NCBI GenBank assembly: GCA_934320655.1
Contig: CAKRFN010000004.1
Span: 1-64,000 of the forward strand
Length of the DNA: 64,000 bases
Origin: an uncultured Eubacterium sp.
GTDB lineage: Bacteria; Bacillota; Clostridia; Lachnospirales; Lachnospiraceae
Reading direction: 5' to 3'
In this document: one piece after another, positions 53,209-62,862 of the stretch
Layout: every line of letters begins with the position of its first letter
How positions within the stretch are numbered: the first letter of the stretch is position 1
The notes under the pieces: model-generated
Database searches by the model: none
What the model saw: only the letters and a program-made list of their open reading frames with translations
Told to the model about the DNA's origin: nothing
Made by a program: the position numbers and the translations under genes

Positions 53209-54831
53209 ATGAGACAACACAAAAGACAAATCATAGGTTTTCTGTCTGTATTTGCGTTGCTGTGTGTGATCGCTCCGATGGTTACACGTGCGGCAGATGC
53301 AGGCGGAGAGAGTGAACCGGCAGTGTATGCTACAGCATGGGCACTGCTTCCGGCGGTCGTAGCGATCGCACTGGCACTCATCACAAAGGAGGTATACAGC
53401 TCGTTATTTATCGGTATCGTAGTCGGTGCGCTGCTGTATGCGGATTTTGGTTTCGAAGGAACTGTATTGCATGTATTTAACGGCGGATTGATCTCCGTAT
53501 TGTGTAACAGCTACAATATGGGTATCCTCATCTTCCTTGTATTACTTGGAACGATGGTAGCACTCATGAACAAGGCTGGCGGTTCCGCAGCATTCGGACG
53601 CTGGGCAGGCGATCATATTAAGACGCGCGCCGGTGCACAGCTGGCTACGATCCTGCTCGGTATGCTGATCTTTATCGACGATTATTTTAACTGTCTGACC
53701 GTCGGCAGCGTGATGCGTCCCGTGACAGACAAGCACAATGTATCCCGTGCAAAGCTGGCATATCTGATCGATGCGACAGCCGCACCGGTCTGTATCATCG
53801 CACCTATTTCTTCATGGGCGGCGGCAGTCAGCGGTTTCGTAGAGGGCGAGGATGGTCTGGCACTGTTTGTCAGTGCGATCCCGTATAACTATTATGCGAT
53901 TCTTACAATTGTGATGATGGTAGCGATGGTACTGATGAAGGTCGAGTTTGGCTCTATGGCAGTCCATGAGAAAAATGCGAAAAACGGAGATATCTATACA
54001 ACACCCGATCGCCCGTATGCGAATATTCAGGCGGAGGAGAAACCGGATGCCAAGGGTAAGGTGATCGATCTGGTGATCCCGATTATCTGTCTGGTTATCT
54101 GCTGCGTGATCGGCATGATCTATACCGGTGGATTTTTCTCGGGTTCAGACTTTGTCACAGCGTTCTCAAACAGTGATGCATCCGTAGGACTGGCGCTCGG
54201 CAGCTTCTTCGGTCTGATCATTACAGTTGCATTATATCTGGTACGCAAGGTATTGAACTTCAAGGAGTGCATGGATTGTCTTGCAGACGGTTTCAAGGCG
54301 ATGGTTCCGGCAATCCTGATTCTTACATTTGCATGGACCTTAAAGGCGATGACCGATTCACTCGGTGCAAAGGAGTTCGTAGCGACACTCGTATCAAACA
54401 GTGCCGGCAGCTTTATGAACTTCCTGCCCGCAGTGATCTTCCTGATCGGCTGTTTCCTCGCATTTGCGACAGGAACGAGCTGGGGTACGTTCGGTATCCT
54501 GATCCCGATCGTGGTAGCCGTATTCCAGGATACAAACCATTCACTGATGATCGTTTCAATCTCTGCATGTATGGCAGGTGCGGTATGCGGCGACCACTGT
54601 TCACCGATCTCCGACACGACGATTATGGCATCTGCGGGTGCGCAGTGTAACCACGTGAACCATGTGTCCACACAGCTGCCGTATGCGATCGTAGCGGCTG
54701 CCGTATCGTTTGTTTCCTATATCATTGCGGGATTTGTACAGAATGCATGGATCTGTCTGCCGATCGCGATCGTGCTGATGCTGGCAGTGCTGTTCCTGCT
54801 CAAAAATGTACATTCGCAAAATATGGAGTAA
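53209..54831 (+). CDS. NhaC-family Na+/H+ antiporter
   Basis: A 540-residue integral membrane transporter with about 12 helices after a leading hydrophobic segment (IIGFLSVFALLCVIAPMVTR). Family motifs include YSSLFIGIVVGALLYADF, IDDYFNCLTVGSVMRPVTD with the charged residues used in ion exchange, GTSWGTFGILIPIVVAV and GDHCSPISDTTIMASAGA. NhaC proteins exchange sodium for protons or substrates. The ATG at 53209 follows AAAAAGGAG; an earlier in-frame reading from 53179 overlaps that site. It is transcribed from its own promoter. Confidence 0.88.
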   Translation: MRQHKRQIIGFLSVFALLCVIAPMVTRAADAGGESEPAVYATAWALLPAVVAIALALITKEVYSSLFIGIVVGALLYADFGFEGTVLHVFNGGLISVLCNSYNMGILIFLVLLGTMVALMNKAGGSAAFGRWAGDHIKTRAGAQLATILLGMLIFIDDYFNCLTVGSVMRPVTDKHNVSRAKLAYLIDATAAPVCIIAPISSWAAAVSGFVEGEDGLALFVSAIPYNYYAILTIVMMVAMVLMKVEFGSMAVHEKNAKNGDIYTTPDRPYANIQAEEKPDAKGKVIDLVIPIICLVICCVIGMIYTGGFFSGSDFVTAFSNSDASVGLALGSFFGLIITVALYLVRKVLNFKECMDCLADGFKAMVPAILILTFAWTLKAMTDSLGAKEFVATLVSNSAGSFMNFLPAVIFLIGCFLAFATGTSWGTFGILIPIVVAVFQDTNHSLMIVSISACMAGAVCGDHCSPISDTTIMASAGAQCNHVNHVSTQLPYAIVAAAVSFVSYIIAGFVQNAWICLPIAIVLMLAVLFLLKNVHSQNME

Positions 54832-54872
54832 CAGCGTTTTACGATAGATAAAAATTGTAAAAAAATAGTATC

Positions 54873-54901
54873 TTGACACATTACGTGTATGGTGCTACTA
54901 T
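54873..54901 (+). promoter_or_regulatory. Sigma-A promoter of the FMN riboswitch transcript
   Basis: TTGACA (54873-54878) and TACTAT (54896-54901) with a 17-bp spacer. The expected start is just ahead of the riboswitch aptamer. Confidence 0.8.
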
Positions 54902-54926
54902 CATAATGAACAGAAACGAATAAATT

Positions 54927-55087
54927 CTTCGGGGCGGGGCGTAATTCCCCACCGGCGGTATAGTCCGCGAGCACTGGTTACAGGCGGTTGCCTGATGACA
55001 CAGCGCAGAATCGGTGACTTGTTTGTATTTATTGGATAAATAGAACAGGAATTCCGATACCGACAGTATAGTCTGGATGAGAGAAGA
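54927..55087 (+). ncRNA. FMN riboswitch (RFN element)
   Basis: The conserved RFN segments appear in order: GGGGCGGGGCGTAATTCCCC, ACCGGCGGTA, AGTCCGCGAGC, a variable arm, then GAATTCCGATACCGACAGTA and AGTCTGGATGAGAGAAGAT. These form the six-helix aptamer that binds FMN. A strong terminator at 55181-55225 lies between it and ribU, so FMN should cause early termination and lower riboflavin uptake. Confidence 0.96.
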
Positions 55088-55180
55088 TGTTTACCGTGTG
55101 CGTGCATTCCGGTGGATTACAGATCGGCAGATTGCGGATGGCAGATCAGATCGGATGTACATAGAACCAACAGCAAACAT

Positions 55181-55225
55181 AGCTCTCAGACCGAAGGAAT
55201 TCGGTTTGAGAGCTTTATTTTTTCG
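55181..55225 (+). terminator. Riboswitch expression-platform terminator
   Basis: AGCTCTCAGACCGAA (55181-55195) pairs with TTCGGTTTGAGAGCT (55200-55214), 15 bp with one G-T, loop GGAA, followed by TTATTTTTT. An alternative antiterminator with upstream bases is expected. Confidence 0.9.
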
Positions 55226-55275
55226 TTGAATTTAGGACTTCTGCTCAGAATAATTTTTTGAAGGAGGTTCTGAAA

Positions 55276-55911
55276 ATGAACACAAACAAGACACAGAATA
55301 GGAAAATCTGGACAACACAGACACTGATCACGACAGCGATGCTGGCAGCGCTGGCAGGCGTTCTCATGTCACTGGAGATCGCGATTCCGATGATGCCTCC
55401 GTTTTATAAAGTGGACTTCTCAGATGTGCCGTCACTCGTTGCACTGTTTTTGATGGGACCGATTCCGGCGGTATGCGTGGAAGTGATCAAGGTGCTGATC
55501 AAGCTCGTGACGATCGGAACGAGTTCCATGTTTGTCGGCGATCTGGCAAATATCATTAGTATTGTGATGTATGTCCTGCCGGTATGGTTGGTTTATAAGA
55601 AAATGGGCAAGACGAGAAAAGCGGGTATCACGGCGCTGGCAGTCAGCGTGCCGCTGCGTGTGGCTTTTGCCTGCTTTGTAAATGCATGTATCACATTGCC
55701 GCTCTATGCAAAGGCTATGGAGATGCCGTTAGACGGTGTCATTCAGATCGTGTCAGCGGTGAACCCTGCGATCCATGACCTGACCAGCTTTGTTGTACTT
55801 GCAACGATTCCGTTTAATGTATTGAAAATCGGTCTGAATTATGTTGCCGGATTCCTGCTCTATGAGAATCTGTGCAAGATCAGCTTTGTTCGTCAGGAGA
55901 TTATGTCATGA
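55276..55911 (+). CDS. ribU: Riboflavin ECF transporter S component RibU
   Basis: A 211-residue membrane protein with about six helices. MLAALAGVLMSLEIAIPMMP, YKVDFSDVPSLVALFLMGP and FVGDLANIISIVMYVLP match RibU, the substrate-binding subunit that takes up riboflavin with an ECF energising module encoded elsewhere. Its control by the FMN riboswitch makes the substrate assignment firm. AAGGAGG is 8 nt before the ATG at 55276. The stop overlaps the next start (ATGA). Confidence 0.93.
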   Translation: MNTNKTQNRKIWTTQTLITTAMLAALAGVLMSLEIAIPMMPPFYKVDFSDVPSLVALFLMGPIPAVCVEVIKVLIKLVTIGTSSMFVGDLANIISIVMYVLPVWLVYKKMGKTRKAGITALAVSVPLRVAFACFVNACITLPLYAKAMEMPLDGVIQIVSAVNPAIHDLTSFVVLATIPFNVLKIGLNYVAGFLLYENLCKISFVRQEIMS

Positions 55912-56705
55912 TCCGGAACTATAGGGAACTCACCAGACTGGAGATGGAGGCGGTCGATAAAAAGGAAACGATCGTTCTGATTCCGGTCGGGGCACTGGAA
56001 CAGCACGGCAATCAGGCCCCGCTCGGTACGGATGACATTATCGCGGAGGCGATGTGTGAATATCTGACGGAGGCGCTGGTGGAAGCGGGCGAGGAAGATT
56101 TTCCGATGCTGATTTTTCCGGTAATACCTGTCGGGTTGAGCACGGAACACAAAAATTTTTGTGGATCAGTCACATTGCGGCCGGACACATATTATCATAT
56201 GCTCTATGATATTGCGGTGAGTCTGGCACACCACGGTTTTGAAAAGCTGGCATTTCTTGTCTGCCACGGCGGCAACGCGCCGATCATACAGGTGCTTAGC
56301 CGTGAGCTGCGCAGCGAGCTTGGGATTGCGCCGTTTATCCTGTCATCGGGAGCATTTTCCCATCCGGATGTACAGGCGACGATCTCAGAGGGAAATATCT
56401 GGGATTTTCACGGCGGGGAGATGGAGACCTCTATGGTCATGGCGGTCGATGAGCGTCTGGTGAAACTGGAGACGAGTGAGGCGGGCATTCCGACGGCGTT
56501 TGCAGATAACAAATCACTCAAACCGTATGGCAGCGTGTCGATCGGATGGGTGTCTGAGGACTGGAAAACAGCGGATGGCAGACCGATCGGTATCGGCGGC
56601 GATCCATCCGGCGCGACAGCCGAAAAAGGACGGATCATCCTGCGCACGAGTGCGCGTGAACTGGTGCCGGGTTTGCTGGAAATCCGGAAATGGAACAATG
56701 AATAA
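55908..56705 (+). CDS. Creatininase-family amidohydrolase
   Basis: A 265-residue metalloenzyme of the creatininase/MftE/ArfB group: IPVGALEQHGNQAPLGTDD (metal ligands Glu, His, Asp), GLSTEHKNFCGSVTL, CHGGNAPII and WDFHGGEMETSM (His, Glu). Archaeal ArfB deformylates a riboflavin/F420 precursor, and this gene overlaps ribU and lies downstream of the FMN riboswitch, so a role in flavin or related pyrimidine metabolism is a fair inference. Creatinine hydrolysis itself is unlikely in this setting. A terminator follows at once. Confidence 0.82.
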   Translation: MIRNYRELTRLEMEAVDKKETIVLIPVGALEQHGNQAPLGTDDIIAEAMCEYLTEALVEAGEEDFPMLIFPVIPVGLSTEHKNFCGSVTLRPDTYYHMLYDIAVSLAHHGFEKLAFLVCHGGNAPIIQVLSRELRSELGIAPFILSSGAFSHPDVQATISEGNIWDFHGGEMETSMVMAVDERLVKLETSEAGIPTAFADNKSLKPYGSVSIGWVSEDWKTADGRPIGIGGDPSGATAEKGRIILRTSARELVPGLLEIRKWNNE

Positions 56706-56710
56706 TGGAT

Positions 56711-56744
56711 AATAAAAAAGAGTCGCGGGCGACTCTTTTTTATT
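56711..56744. terminator. Bidirectional terminator
   Basis: A perfect 16-bp stem (AATAAAAAAGAGTCGC with GCGACTCTTTTTTATT) with a 2-nt loop carries A- and T-runs on its outer ends, so it can end transcription from both convergent genes. Confidence 0.92.
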
Positions 56745-56757
56745 ATATACCAATGAA

Positions 56758-58998
56758 TTACATTTGATAGAATTTCATATTTTCCGTCAGCTCCGGTGTG
56801 ATCGTTCCGCCGGCATCCTCGTATTTGCGGTAGACAGCCTGAAGGCGTTTTAAGTTCTTCTGGTTATCCAGCTCCAGCTTGTTAAACGCATTCTGGAAGA
56901 GCGGATTGCCGTTCAGTTCGGTGCGGATCTCACGTGAAAACGGGCAATAGCGCACGAGAATGTCACGTGTGATCTTGTTCAGGCGGAAGCTGCCCTGGGA
57001 TTCATATTTGATCCAGTTGACATAATCAGCCACGAATACTTCGCGGTAGTTGTTGCGCGCATGCTGCAGGGCTGATTTGAGCTTGTCCTTGGCATCGACG
57101 GACAAATCCTTATTTTTGCGGTAAAACTGTAGGTAATCGTAATATTCGGCAGTCAGTGATTTGACGCGGTAGTCATTCCAGTACGTGCCCTGTACACGGC
57201 GGCAGATCTCCCAGCGGTAGCGTCCCATCGCGAGTAGCATCTGATCGTCGAGATCGCCGGTGATAAAGATCGGAAACAGGATACGTGCCGGTGTGTCTGT
57301 GCGGGGACCGCTCGTTTCCTGCCATGTAATGGAACGTGTGCCGACACCCGGTAACAGAATAATATCAGGCAGCACTTCAAGCATCAGTTCCTCCTGATTG
57401 ATGCCGTGTTCGGGATCGGAAAACAGCACTTCCCGGTATAACAGCGAATAGTCAAGGCTTCGGATGCGGTTGAGCGATTGTTCAAGCCGGGCGGCAGTGA
57501 CCGCCATTTTTTCAAACGGAGAGAACAGTTCATCCTCGCTCAGAATCGGACAGAAGGTAGATAGTCTGCCGGACACACTGCGGTGTGTCGTCTGGAACAG
57601 GTTGGAGATCTCGAACTTCACCTGCGCAGCAGAGTCGCGGAGCAACTGTGCCTGCTGACGCTGTGTGATCTCGCCCTGTCGTACCTGTTCCTGTAAATAG
57701 GCATTGAAATCCAGATCAAAATCATTGCGGGAGGGCTTTTTTTCACCATGATAGATCTGTTTGAGCCATTCGTAGATCGTAAAAACATGGGTGTGGTGAA
57801 ACAGCCCCAGCGATTCGGTGAAACGCATCAGTGAGTTGGTAGACTCCTCGCCGAGCAACTCGGTATCCATAAAGCCGAAATTGAAAAACATCTGTAATAC
57901 AGGCGAGAGCCGTTCAACGGTCGACATCGACCGGAAAAAGGCTTTGCTGTAGATTTCGTAAAATTGTGTGCTGATCCGCTTGCGGATCGCGCGGGTGTCC
58001 TTGTCACTGCCAAGACGGTCCGGCAGGTTTTTATAAGTCTGTAACAGAGTCTTGAAAGCGCGGATCGCATCCTTGTCATATTCGGCAAAGGACATGATTT
58101 CTGCGACGCAGTCACGCTGTGCGAGGTTGTCATTGGCGGTCGATACATCGCCGGACTCGATGTTGTGGCACACATGTGCGCCCTCCTCAAGCTGCATCGG
58201 GTCGTAGATGTTCAGTTCTTTCATGACAGACAGCAGTTCCTCCATATGTGTGCGGCACGCAGAAATATCCTGATTCTGGGCGCTGAGCTTGGCAGCGAGA
58301 GATGCATACAGATGAAAAATATCATCCTCGTTATCGTTCCACAGAACATCGCGGTTGCACATGAGATAATCGCTGATCTCCTCGATTCCCTGTGCGGTAC
58401 GGTGCATCTGGGCGGCTGCCTCCATGATGGCTCCGACACACAGATCGTCATTTTTCATCATCAGCTGCAGATAGTCGCGCAGATAGCCCTGCATCAGACT
58501 CGCACTGTTGCGGATCTCCCAGCGTTCCACCTTGTGTTGGGGCTGGAGTGCCTCGAAATGTGCGATGCGGTAAAAGCTGCGCTCGGGAATGAGCAGTTGT
58601 CCGCAGAGTGTTTTGTAGTCGTTGTAGCTGCGCTGCGCGGTTGCGTGCAGCTGCGTCGCGCGCTGCCAGAGTTTGGCGTACAGACTGATCGCCTGATGGC
58701 GCTGCTCCAGTGCCGTGCGTAAAAAGATCGGGCGGAAGCTGGCCTGACTTTTTAGCAGTGTGTGCAGATCGTCAGAGTCCTTGCACGGAATCACGATCAG
58801 CGTCGTGTCCTCGCGTGCGATGTAGTCGCAGGAAAACCATGTGTTTTCCAGAATACCGATAATTGCGTTTGCACCGAGTGTAAGTTCAGCGAAATTGTAG
58901 TGCCGCGTCACCGAACCGGTCTGGATGAGATACCATTCCATGACCTTCTCCTGACGGCGTGCGACCGGTTTGCCCTTTTGTATTTTTATTACCTGCAT
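56758..58998 (-). CDS. Large cyclic-nucleotide-binding-like protein of unknown function
   Basis: A 746-residue soluble protein. Residues about 1-100 look like a cyclic-nucleotide-binding beta roll (KGKPVARRQEKVMEWYLIQT, LTLGANAIIGILENTW), but the phosphate-binding cassette is not clear. The remaining 640 residues are mostly helical with no recognised catalytic motif and no HTH typical of Crp proteins. It may be a sensor or scaffold. GAGGAGG lies 6 nt before the ATG at 58998. It is transcribed alone and divergently from a GH3 gene. Confidence 0.55.
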   Translation of the reverse strand: MQVIKIQKGKPVARRQEKVMEWYLIQTGSVTRHYNFAELTLGANAIIGILENTWFSCDYIAREDTTLIVIPCKDSDDLHTLLKSQASFRPIFLRTALEQRHQAISLYAKLWQRATQLHATAQRSYNDYKTLCGQLLIPERSFYRIAHFEALQPQHKVERWEIRNSASLMQGYLRDYLQLMMKNDDLCVGAIMEAAAQMHRTAQGIEEISDYLMCNRDVLWNDNEDDIFHLYASLAAKLSAQNQDISACRTHMEELLSVMKELNIYDPMQLEEGAHVCHNIESGDVSTANDNLAQRDCVAEIMSFAEYDKDAIRAFKTLLQTYKNLPDRLGSDKDTRAIRKRISTQFYEIYSKAFFRSMSTVERLSPVLQMFFNFGFMDTELLGEESTNSLMRFTESLGLFHHTHVFTIYEWLKQIYHGEKKPSRNDFDLDFNAYLQEQVRQGEITQRQQAQLLRDSAAQVKFEISNLFQTTHRSVSGRLSTFCPILSEDELFSPFEKMAVTAARLEQSLNRIRSLDYSLLYREVLFSDPEHGINQEELMLEVLPDIILLPGVGTRSITWQETSGPRTDTPARILFPIFITGDLDDQMLLAMGRYRWEICRRVQGTYWNDYRVKSLTAEYYDYLQFYRKNKDLSVDAKDKLKSALQHARNNYREVFVADYVNWIKYESQGSFRLNKITRDILVRYCPFSREIRTELNGNPLFQNAFNKLELDNQKNLKRLQAVYRKYEDAGGTITPELTENMKFYQM

Positions 58999-59030
58999 AA
59001 TCTGCCTCCTCAAAAAACCCAATTATTATA

Positions 59031-59059
59031 AGTATAAACAAAAAAAGGCAAGCCGTCAA
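59031..59059 (-). promoter_or_regulatory. Sigma-A promoter of the cyclic-nucleotide-binding-like gene
   Basis: On the minus strand TTGACG (59059-59054) and TATACT (59036-59031) are separated by 17 bp, about 33 nt before the ATG. Confidence 0.75.
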
Positions 59060-59197
59060 TTAGTGTAAATGGAGAAAAAATGAACGTCGAACTTGAAAGT
59101 AAGGCGTGTCTATATTAAAATATCACCAGATGGAGTGGTTTCAAAATCACTCGATGATTATTTGGGGTTTTATTTTGCAGGAAGGAGCACAGAACTG

Positions 59198-61729
59198 ATG
59201 GCTACACAGGAGATGGATTTGAAAACTTCCGGAAACGATACACTTCCGGGAACAACCGGTCTGGAGGAACAGGAATATGAGGTGAAGCACCGCGCGTTGG
59301 CAAGGCGGGCGGCAGCAGACGGAATGGTGCTGTTGAAAAACGAGGATGAGGTATTGCCGCTTGCGAAGGATGCGTCGATCGCACTTTACGGAGCAGGCGC
59401 GCTTGGGACGATCAAGGGAGGCACCGGCTCAGGGGATGTCAACTGCCGGGAGACTGTGAATGTATGGCAGGGATTGAAAAATGCTGGTTTTCAGATCGTA
59501 AATGAGGATTGGATAGAGGCGTATCGAAAGCATTACCGGACAGCGCGTGAAAACTGGCGAGATGAGATCTGGCAGGATGTGGATGCGAGAAAGGCACAGG
59601 GGGAGGCTGACCCGGTATTTGTATCATATACCAGTCATCCGTTTGACCTGCCGGCGGGCGATCTGCCGCAGCCCGTGGAGGCAGATGCGGCGATCTATGT
59701 GATTGCGCGGATTGCAGGGGAGGCAAAGGACAGAGAACTGCGTCCGGGTGATTATCTGTTGAGCGAAGAAGAACACGAGGCGCTGCGTCTGTTGTGCGAA
59801 CAACAGGAACGGGTGATCGTTGTCATCAATTCGGGTGGGCTGATCGACCTGTCATTTATCGATGAATTTTCGCAGATCAAAGGCTTGATCTATATGGGAC
59901 AGCCTGGCATGGAGGCGGGAAATGCGCTGGCGGATGTATTGAGCGGTGCAGTCACACCGAGCGGACATCTGACAGACAGTTGGGCGTACCACTACGAGGA
60001 TTATCCGAATGCGCAGACGTTTTCCCACCGGAGCGGAGACGTTTCTAAGGAATATTACAATGAAGGCATCTATGTCGGCTACCGTTATTTTGATACCTTT
60101 GAGGTGCCTGTGCGCTACGGATTCGGCTATGGCTTATCCTATACGACATTTGCGCTCCGCATGGTAAATGTCAGCTTTATCCGCTATGACACCAGACATA
60201 CGGCGCTCCGTCTGGTCGTGGAGGTCACAAATACCGGAACACGCCCCGGTCGTGAGGTCGTCCAGATCTATGCATCCTGTCCGCAGAAAAATATGACGAA
60301 GGAATACCGCAGGCTCGTCGGATTTGCCAAGTCCGATGAGCTGCTCCCCGGAAAATCACAGGATGTAGAGATTTTTGCATCTATTCAGATGCTTGCATCT
60401 TACAGCACAAAGGCACCCGGCTGGCTGCTGGATTGCGGTACTTATGGTCTGTTCATGGGTGACAGCCTGCAAAATGCGCAGTTTGCGGCATCCGTAGAGC
60501 TTACGCGCAATATTTTATTGAAAAAAACGGGCAATATCTGTCCGTTACAGGAGCCGCTGGAGGAGCTGGAGTGTCCGCAGGAGAGCGTGCTCAAACGGCG
60601 TGCGGAGTGGCATGCGCGTGTATACAGACATCCGGCGATCGTTGTGCCGACGCAGATGTTATTTACGAGACGAAGCGTGCATTATGGCAAGGAGGCGCAA
60701 CGGGTCGATCCGAGAGTCATGCAGAAGGTAGAGACCTTGTCCGAGGAACAGTTGATTTCTCTGGTGACAGGTGATCCGGGATTTGCGCAGGGCGGCGGCA
60801 TATTGGGCGCTGCGGGCAGCAGTGTACCAGGTTCTGCGGCACAGACGAGCGATTGTGCGGTGGAACAGGGCATTCCGCGCCTGGTGCTTGCGGATGGACC
60901 GGCGGGACTGAGGCTGACGAAAAAATATTATGCAGTTGATGGCAGACCTCAGCTGCTTCCGGTGGAGGCGAGCATGGAGGACGGCTATCTTTACCGTCCG
61001 ACGCAGCCGGTACAGGGCGAGGCGCATTATCAGTTCTGCACGGCATTTCCGGCAGGCATGCAGCTGGCGCAGAGCTGGGATGTGGATCTGCTCACCGCGG
61101 TCGGAGAGGCTGTGGCAGAGGAAATGCGGCTGTTTTCAGTCGATCTGTGGCTGGCTCCCGGTATGAATATTCACAGAAATCCGCTCTGTGGGCGCAATTT
61201 TGAGTATTATTCAGAAGATCCGCTGCTGTCCGGAAAGTTTGCTGCCGCGATCACAGCCGGTGTGCAAAAGCAGGGAGATCTCGGTACGACGATCAAGCAT
61301 TTTGCATGTAATAATCAGGAGGACAACCGGACAGGCTCAGACAGTATCGTGTCTGAGCGTGCGCTGCGCGAAATCTATCTGACAGGTTTTGAGATTGCGG
61401 TCAGGGAGGCACTGCCGAAGGCGATTATGACCAGCTACAATCTGATCAACGGCGTGCATGCGGCGAATAATTATGATCTGTGTATGAGTGTTGTGCGTGA
61501 CGAGTGGCGCTATAAGGGTGTCATTATGACAGACTGGGCGACGACCCTGCAGGGTGATGACTGTACAGCAGCCGGTTGTATGCGCGCCGGAAACGATCTG
61601 GTTATGCCCGGCGTCACGGGAGACCACGAGAATCTCAAGGAGGAGCTGGCGGCCGGTACGCTGACCTTGCAGCAGCTCAGACTTGCGGTGGCACACCTGA
61701 TCGCTGTGTCAGGTTGCGATTTATCATAA
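59198..61729 (+). CDS. Glycoside hydrolase family 3 enzyme with permuted domain order
   Basis: An 843-residue GH3 protein. The GH3 C-terminal domain and FnIII-like part come first (RRAAADGMVLLKNEDEVLPL, PSGHLTDSWAYHYEDYPNAQ, YGFGYGLSYTTFAL, VVEVTNTGTRPGREVVQ), and the barrel comes second (VLADGPAGLRL, MNIHRNPLCGRNFEYYSEDP, TTIKHFACNNQE, VIMTDW with the nucleophile Asp). This inverted order is known in a subset of gut clostridial beta-glucosidases. There is no signal peptide, so it acts on imported oligosaccharides. The ATG at 59198 follows GAAGGAG at about 10 nt. Confidence 0.85.
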   Translation: MATQEMDLKTSGNDTLPGTTGLEEQEYEVKHRALARRAAADGMVLLKNEDEVLPLAKDASIALYGAGALGTIKGGTGSGDVNCRETVNVWQGLKNAGFQIVNEDWIEAYRKHYRTARENWRDEIWQDVDARKAQGEADPVFVSYTSHPFDLPAGDLPQPVEADAAIYVIARIAGEAKDRELRPGDYLLSEEEHEALRLLCEQQERVIVVINSGGLIDLSFIDEFSQIKGLIYMGQPGMEAGNALADVLSGAVTPSGHLTDSWAYHYEDYPNAQTFSHRSGDVSKEYYNEGIYVGYRYFDTFEVPVRYGFGYGLSYTTFALRMVNVSFIRYDTRHTALRLVVEVTNTGTRPGREVVQIYASCPQKNMTKEYRRLVGFAKSDELLPGKSQDVEIFASIQMLASYSTKAPGWLLDCGTYGLFMGDSLQNAQFAASVELTRNILLKKTGNICPLQEPLEELECPQESVLKRRAEWHARVYRHPAIVVPTQMLFTRRSVHYGKEAQRVDPRVMQKVETLSEEQLISLVTGDPGFAQGGGILGAAGSSVPGSAAQTSDCAVEQGIPRLVLADGPAGLRLTKKYYAVDGRPQLLPVEASMEDGYLYRPTQPVQGEAHYQFCTAFPAGMQLAQSWDVDLLTAVGEAVAEEMRLFSVDLWLAPGMNIHRNPLCGRNFEYYSEDPLLSGKFAAAITAGVQKQGDLGTTIKHFACNNQEDNRTGSDSIVSERALREIYLTGFEIAVREALPKAIMTSYNLINGVHAANNYDLCMSVVRDEWRYKGVIMTDWATTLQGDDCTAAGCMRAGNDLVMPGVTGDHENLKEELAAGTLTLQQLRLAVAHLIAVSGCDLS

Positions 61730-61753
61730 GGTTGGAAATAGGAAGAATTAAAT

Positions 61754-62713
61754 ATGAAAATAACAGTAATTGGATGCGGACGCTGGGGGACGTTTATTGC
61801 CTGGTATTTGAATCATATCGGGCATGAGGTAACGCTCTATGGCAGAGCCGGATCAAAAAATATGCAGCGTTTGATGGAGGAGCGGAGCAACGAGTATGTG
61901 ACACTGCCGGAGACGTTGGAACTGACGAATGATTTGTCCTGCGTCACGCAGGCAGAGGTGATCGTGATCTCGATCAGTTCACAGAATCTACAGGCGTTGT
62001 GTGAGACTTTGGAGCCGTATGATCTGCGCTACAAGACGTTTGTGCTGTGTATGAAGGGTATCGAGATCAGCACCGGACGCAGGCTCTCACAGATCATGGA
62101 GGACAATATCGATGCCTCCAACCGTATCGCTGTATGGCTGGGGCCGGGGCATGTGGAGGAGTTTTACCGCGGCGTGCCGAACTGCATGGTGATTGACAGC
62201 AGCCACGATGCGACGAAGCAGATGCTTGTGGAACAGTTTTCGAGCGATCTGATCCGTTTCTATTATGGGATGGATCTGATCGGGAATGAGATCGGCGGCG
62301 CAGCCAAAAATGTGATCGGAATCGCGGCGGGTATGCTGGACGGCGTGGGTCGTTCTTCACTGAAAGGACCGCTGATGGCGCGCGGACCGCGTGAGATCGC
62401 AAGACTCATCAAGGCGATGGGTGGAAATGAGCTGTCGGCTTACGGACTGTGCCATCTGGGAGATTATGAGGCGACGCTGTTCTCGGCGCACAGCCACAAC
62501 CGGATGTTTGGAGAGCGCTTTATCAAAAAGGAGTCCTATGACAAGCTGGCAGAAGGGTATTATACCGTAAAGGCGCTGGTTGCACTCGGAGAGCGCTATC
62601 ATGTCGATCTGCCGATCTGCGTGATGGTCTATGAGATTCTGTATGAAGGGCTCGCACCGGACACCGCGTTGGAGGGATTGTTTTCGCGCAGTCTCAAGGG
62701 TGAGTTTGTCTAG
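61754..62713 (+). CDS. gpsA: NAD(P)-dependent glycerol-3-phosphate dehydrogenase
   Basis: A 319-residue GpsA enzyme that reduces dihydroxyacetone phosphate to glycerol 3-phosphate for phospholipid synthesis. ITVIGCGRWGTFIAWYL binds the nicotinamide cofactor, LCMKGIEISTGRRLSQ and WLGPGHVEE correspond to conserved GpsA segments, and GNEIGGAAKNVIGIAAGMLD holds the catalytic Lys. It follows the GH3 gene by 25 nt. Other gpsA-like copies may exist elsewhere in the genome; sequence divergence from the core family is moderate (GPGHVEE rather than GPS-type). Confidence 0.8.
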   Translation: MKITVIGCGRWGTFIAWYLNHIGHEVTLYGRAGSKNMQRLMEERSNEYVTLPETLELTNDLSCVTQAEVIVISISSQNLQALCETLEPYDLRYKTFVLCMKGIEISTGRRLSQIMEDNIDASNRIAVWLGPGHVEEFYRGVPNCMVIDSSHDATKQMLVEQFSSDLIRFYYGMDLIGNEIGGAAKNVIGIAAGMLDGVGRSSLKGPLMARGPREIARLIKAMGGNELSAYGLCHLGDYEATLFSAHSHNRMFGERFIKKESYDKLAEGYYTVKALVALGERYHVDLPICVMVYEILYEGLAPDTALEGLFSRSLKGEFV

Positions 62714-62862
62714 GCGGCTGGCAGGCAGCAGGAATGCGGTACGGGTGAGCAGCAGCCGTTGACAGGAACTGGCAGGGGATTTCTGCGAGAACAGACTGGC
62801 GGATGTAGCACAAATGTGGTATGATGAACCAAACAGGGATGAACAGGAAAAGGAGAATCGCT

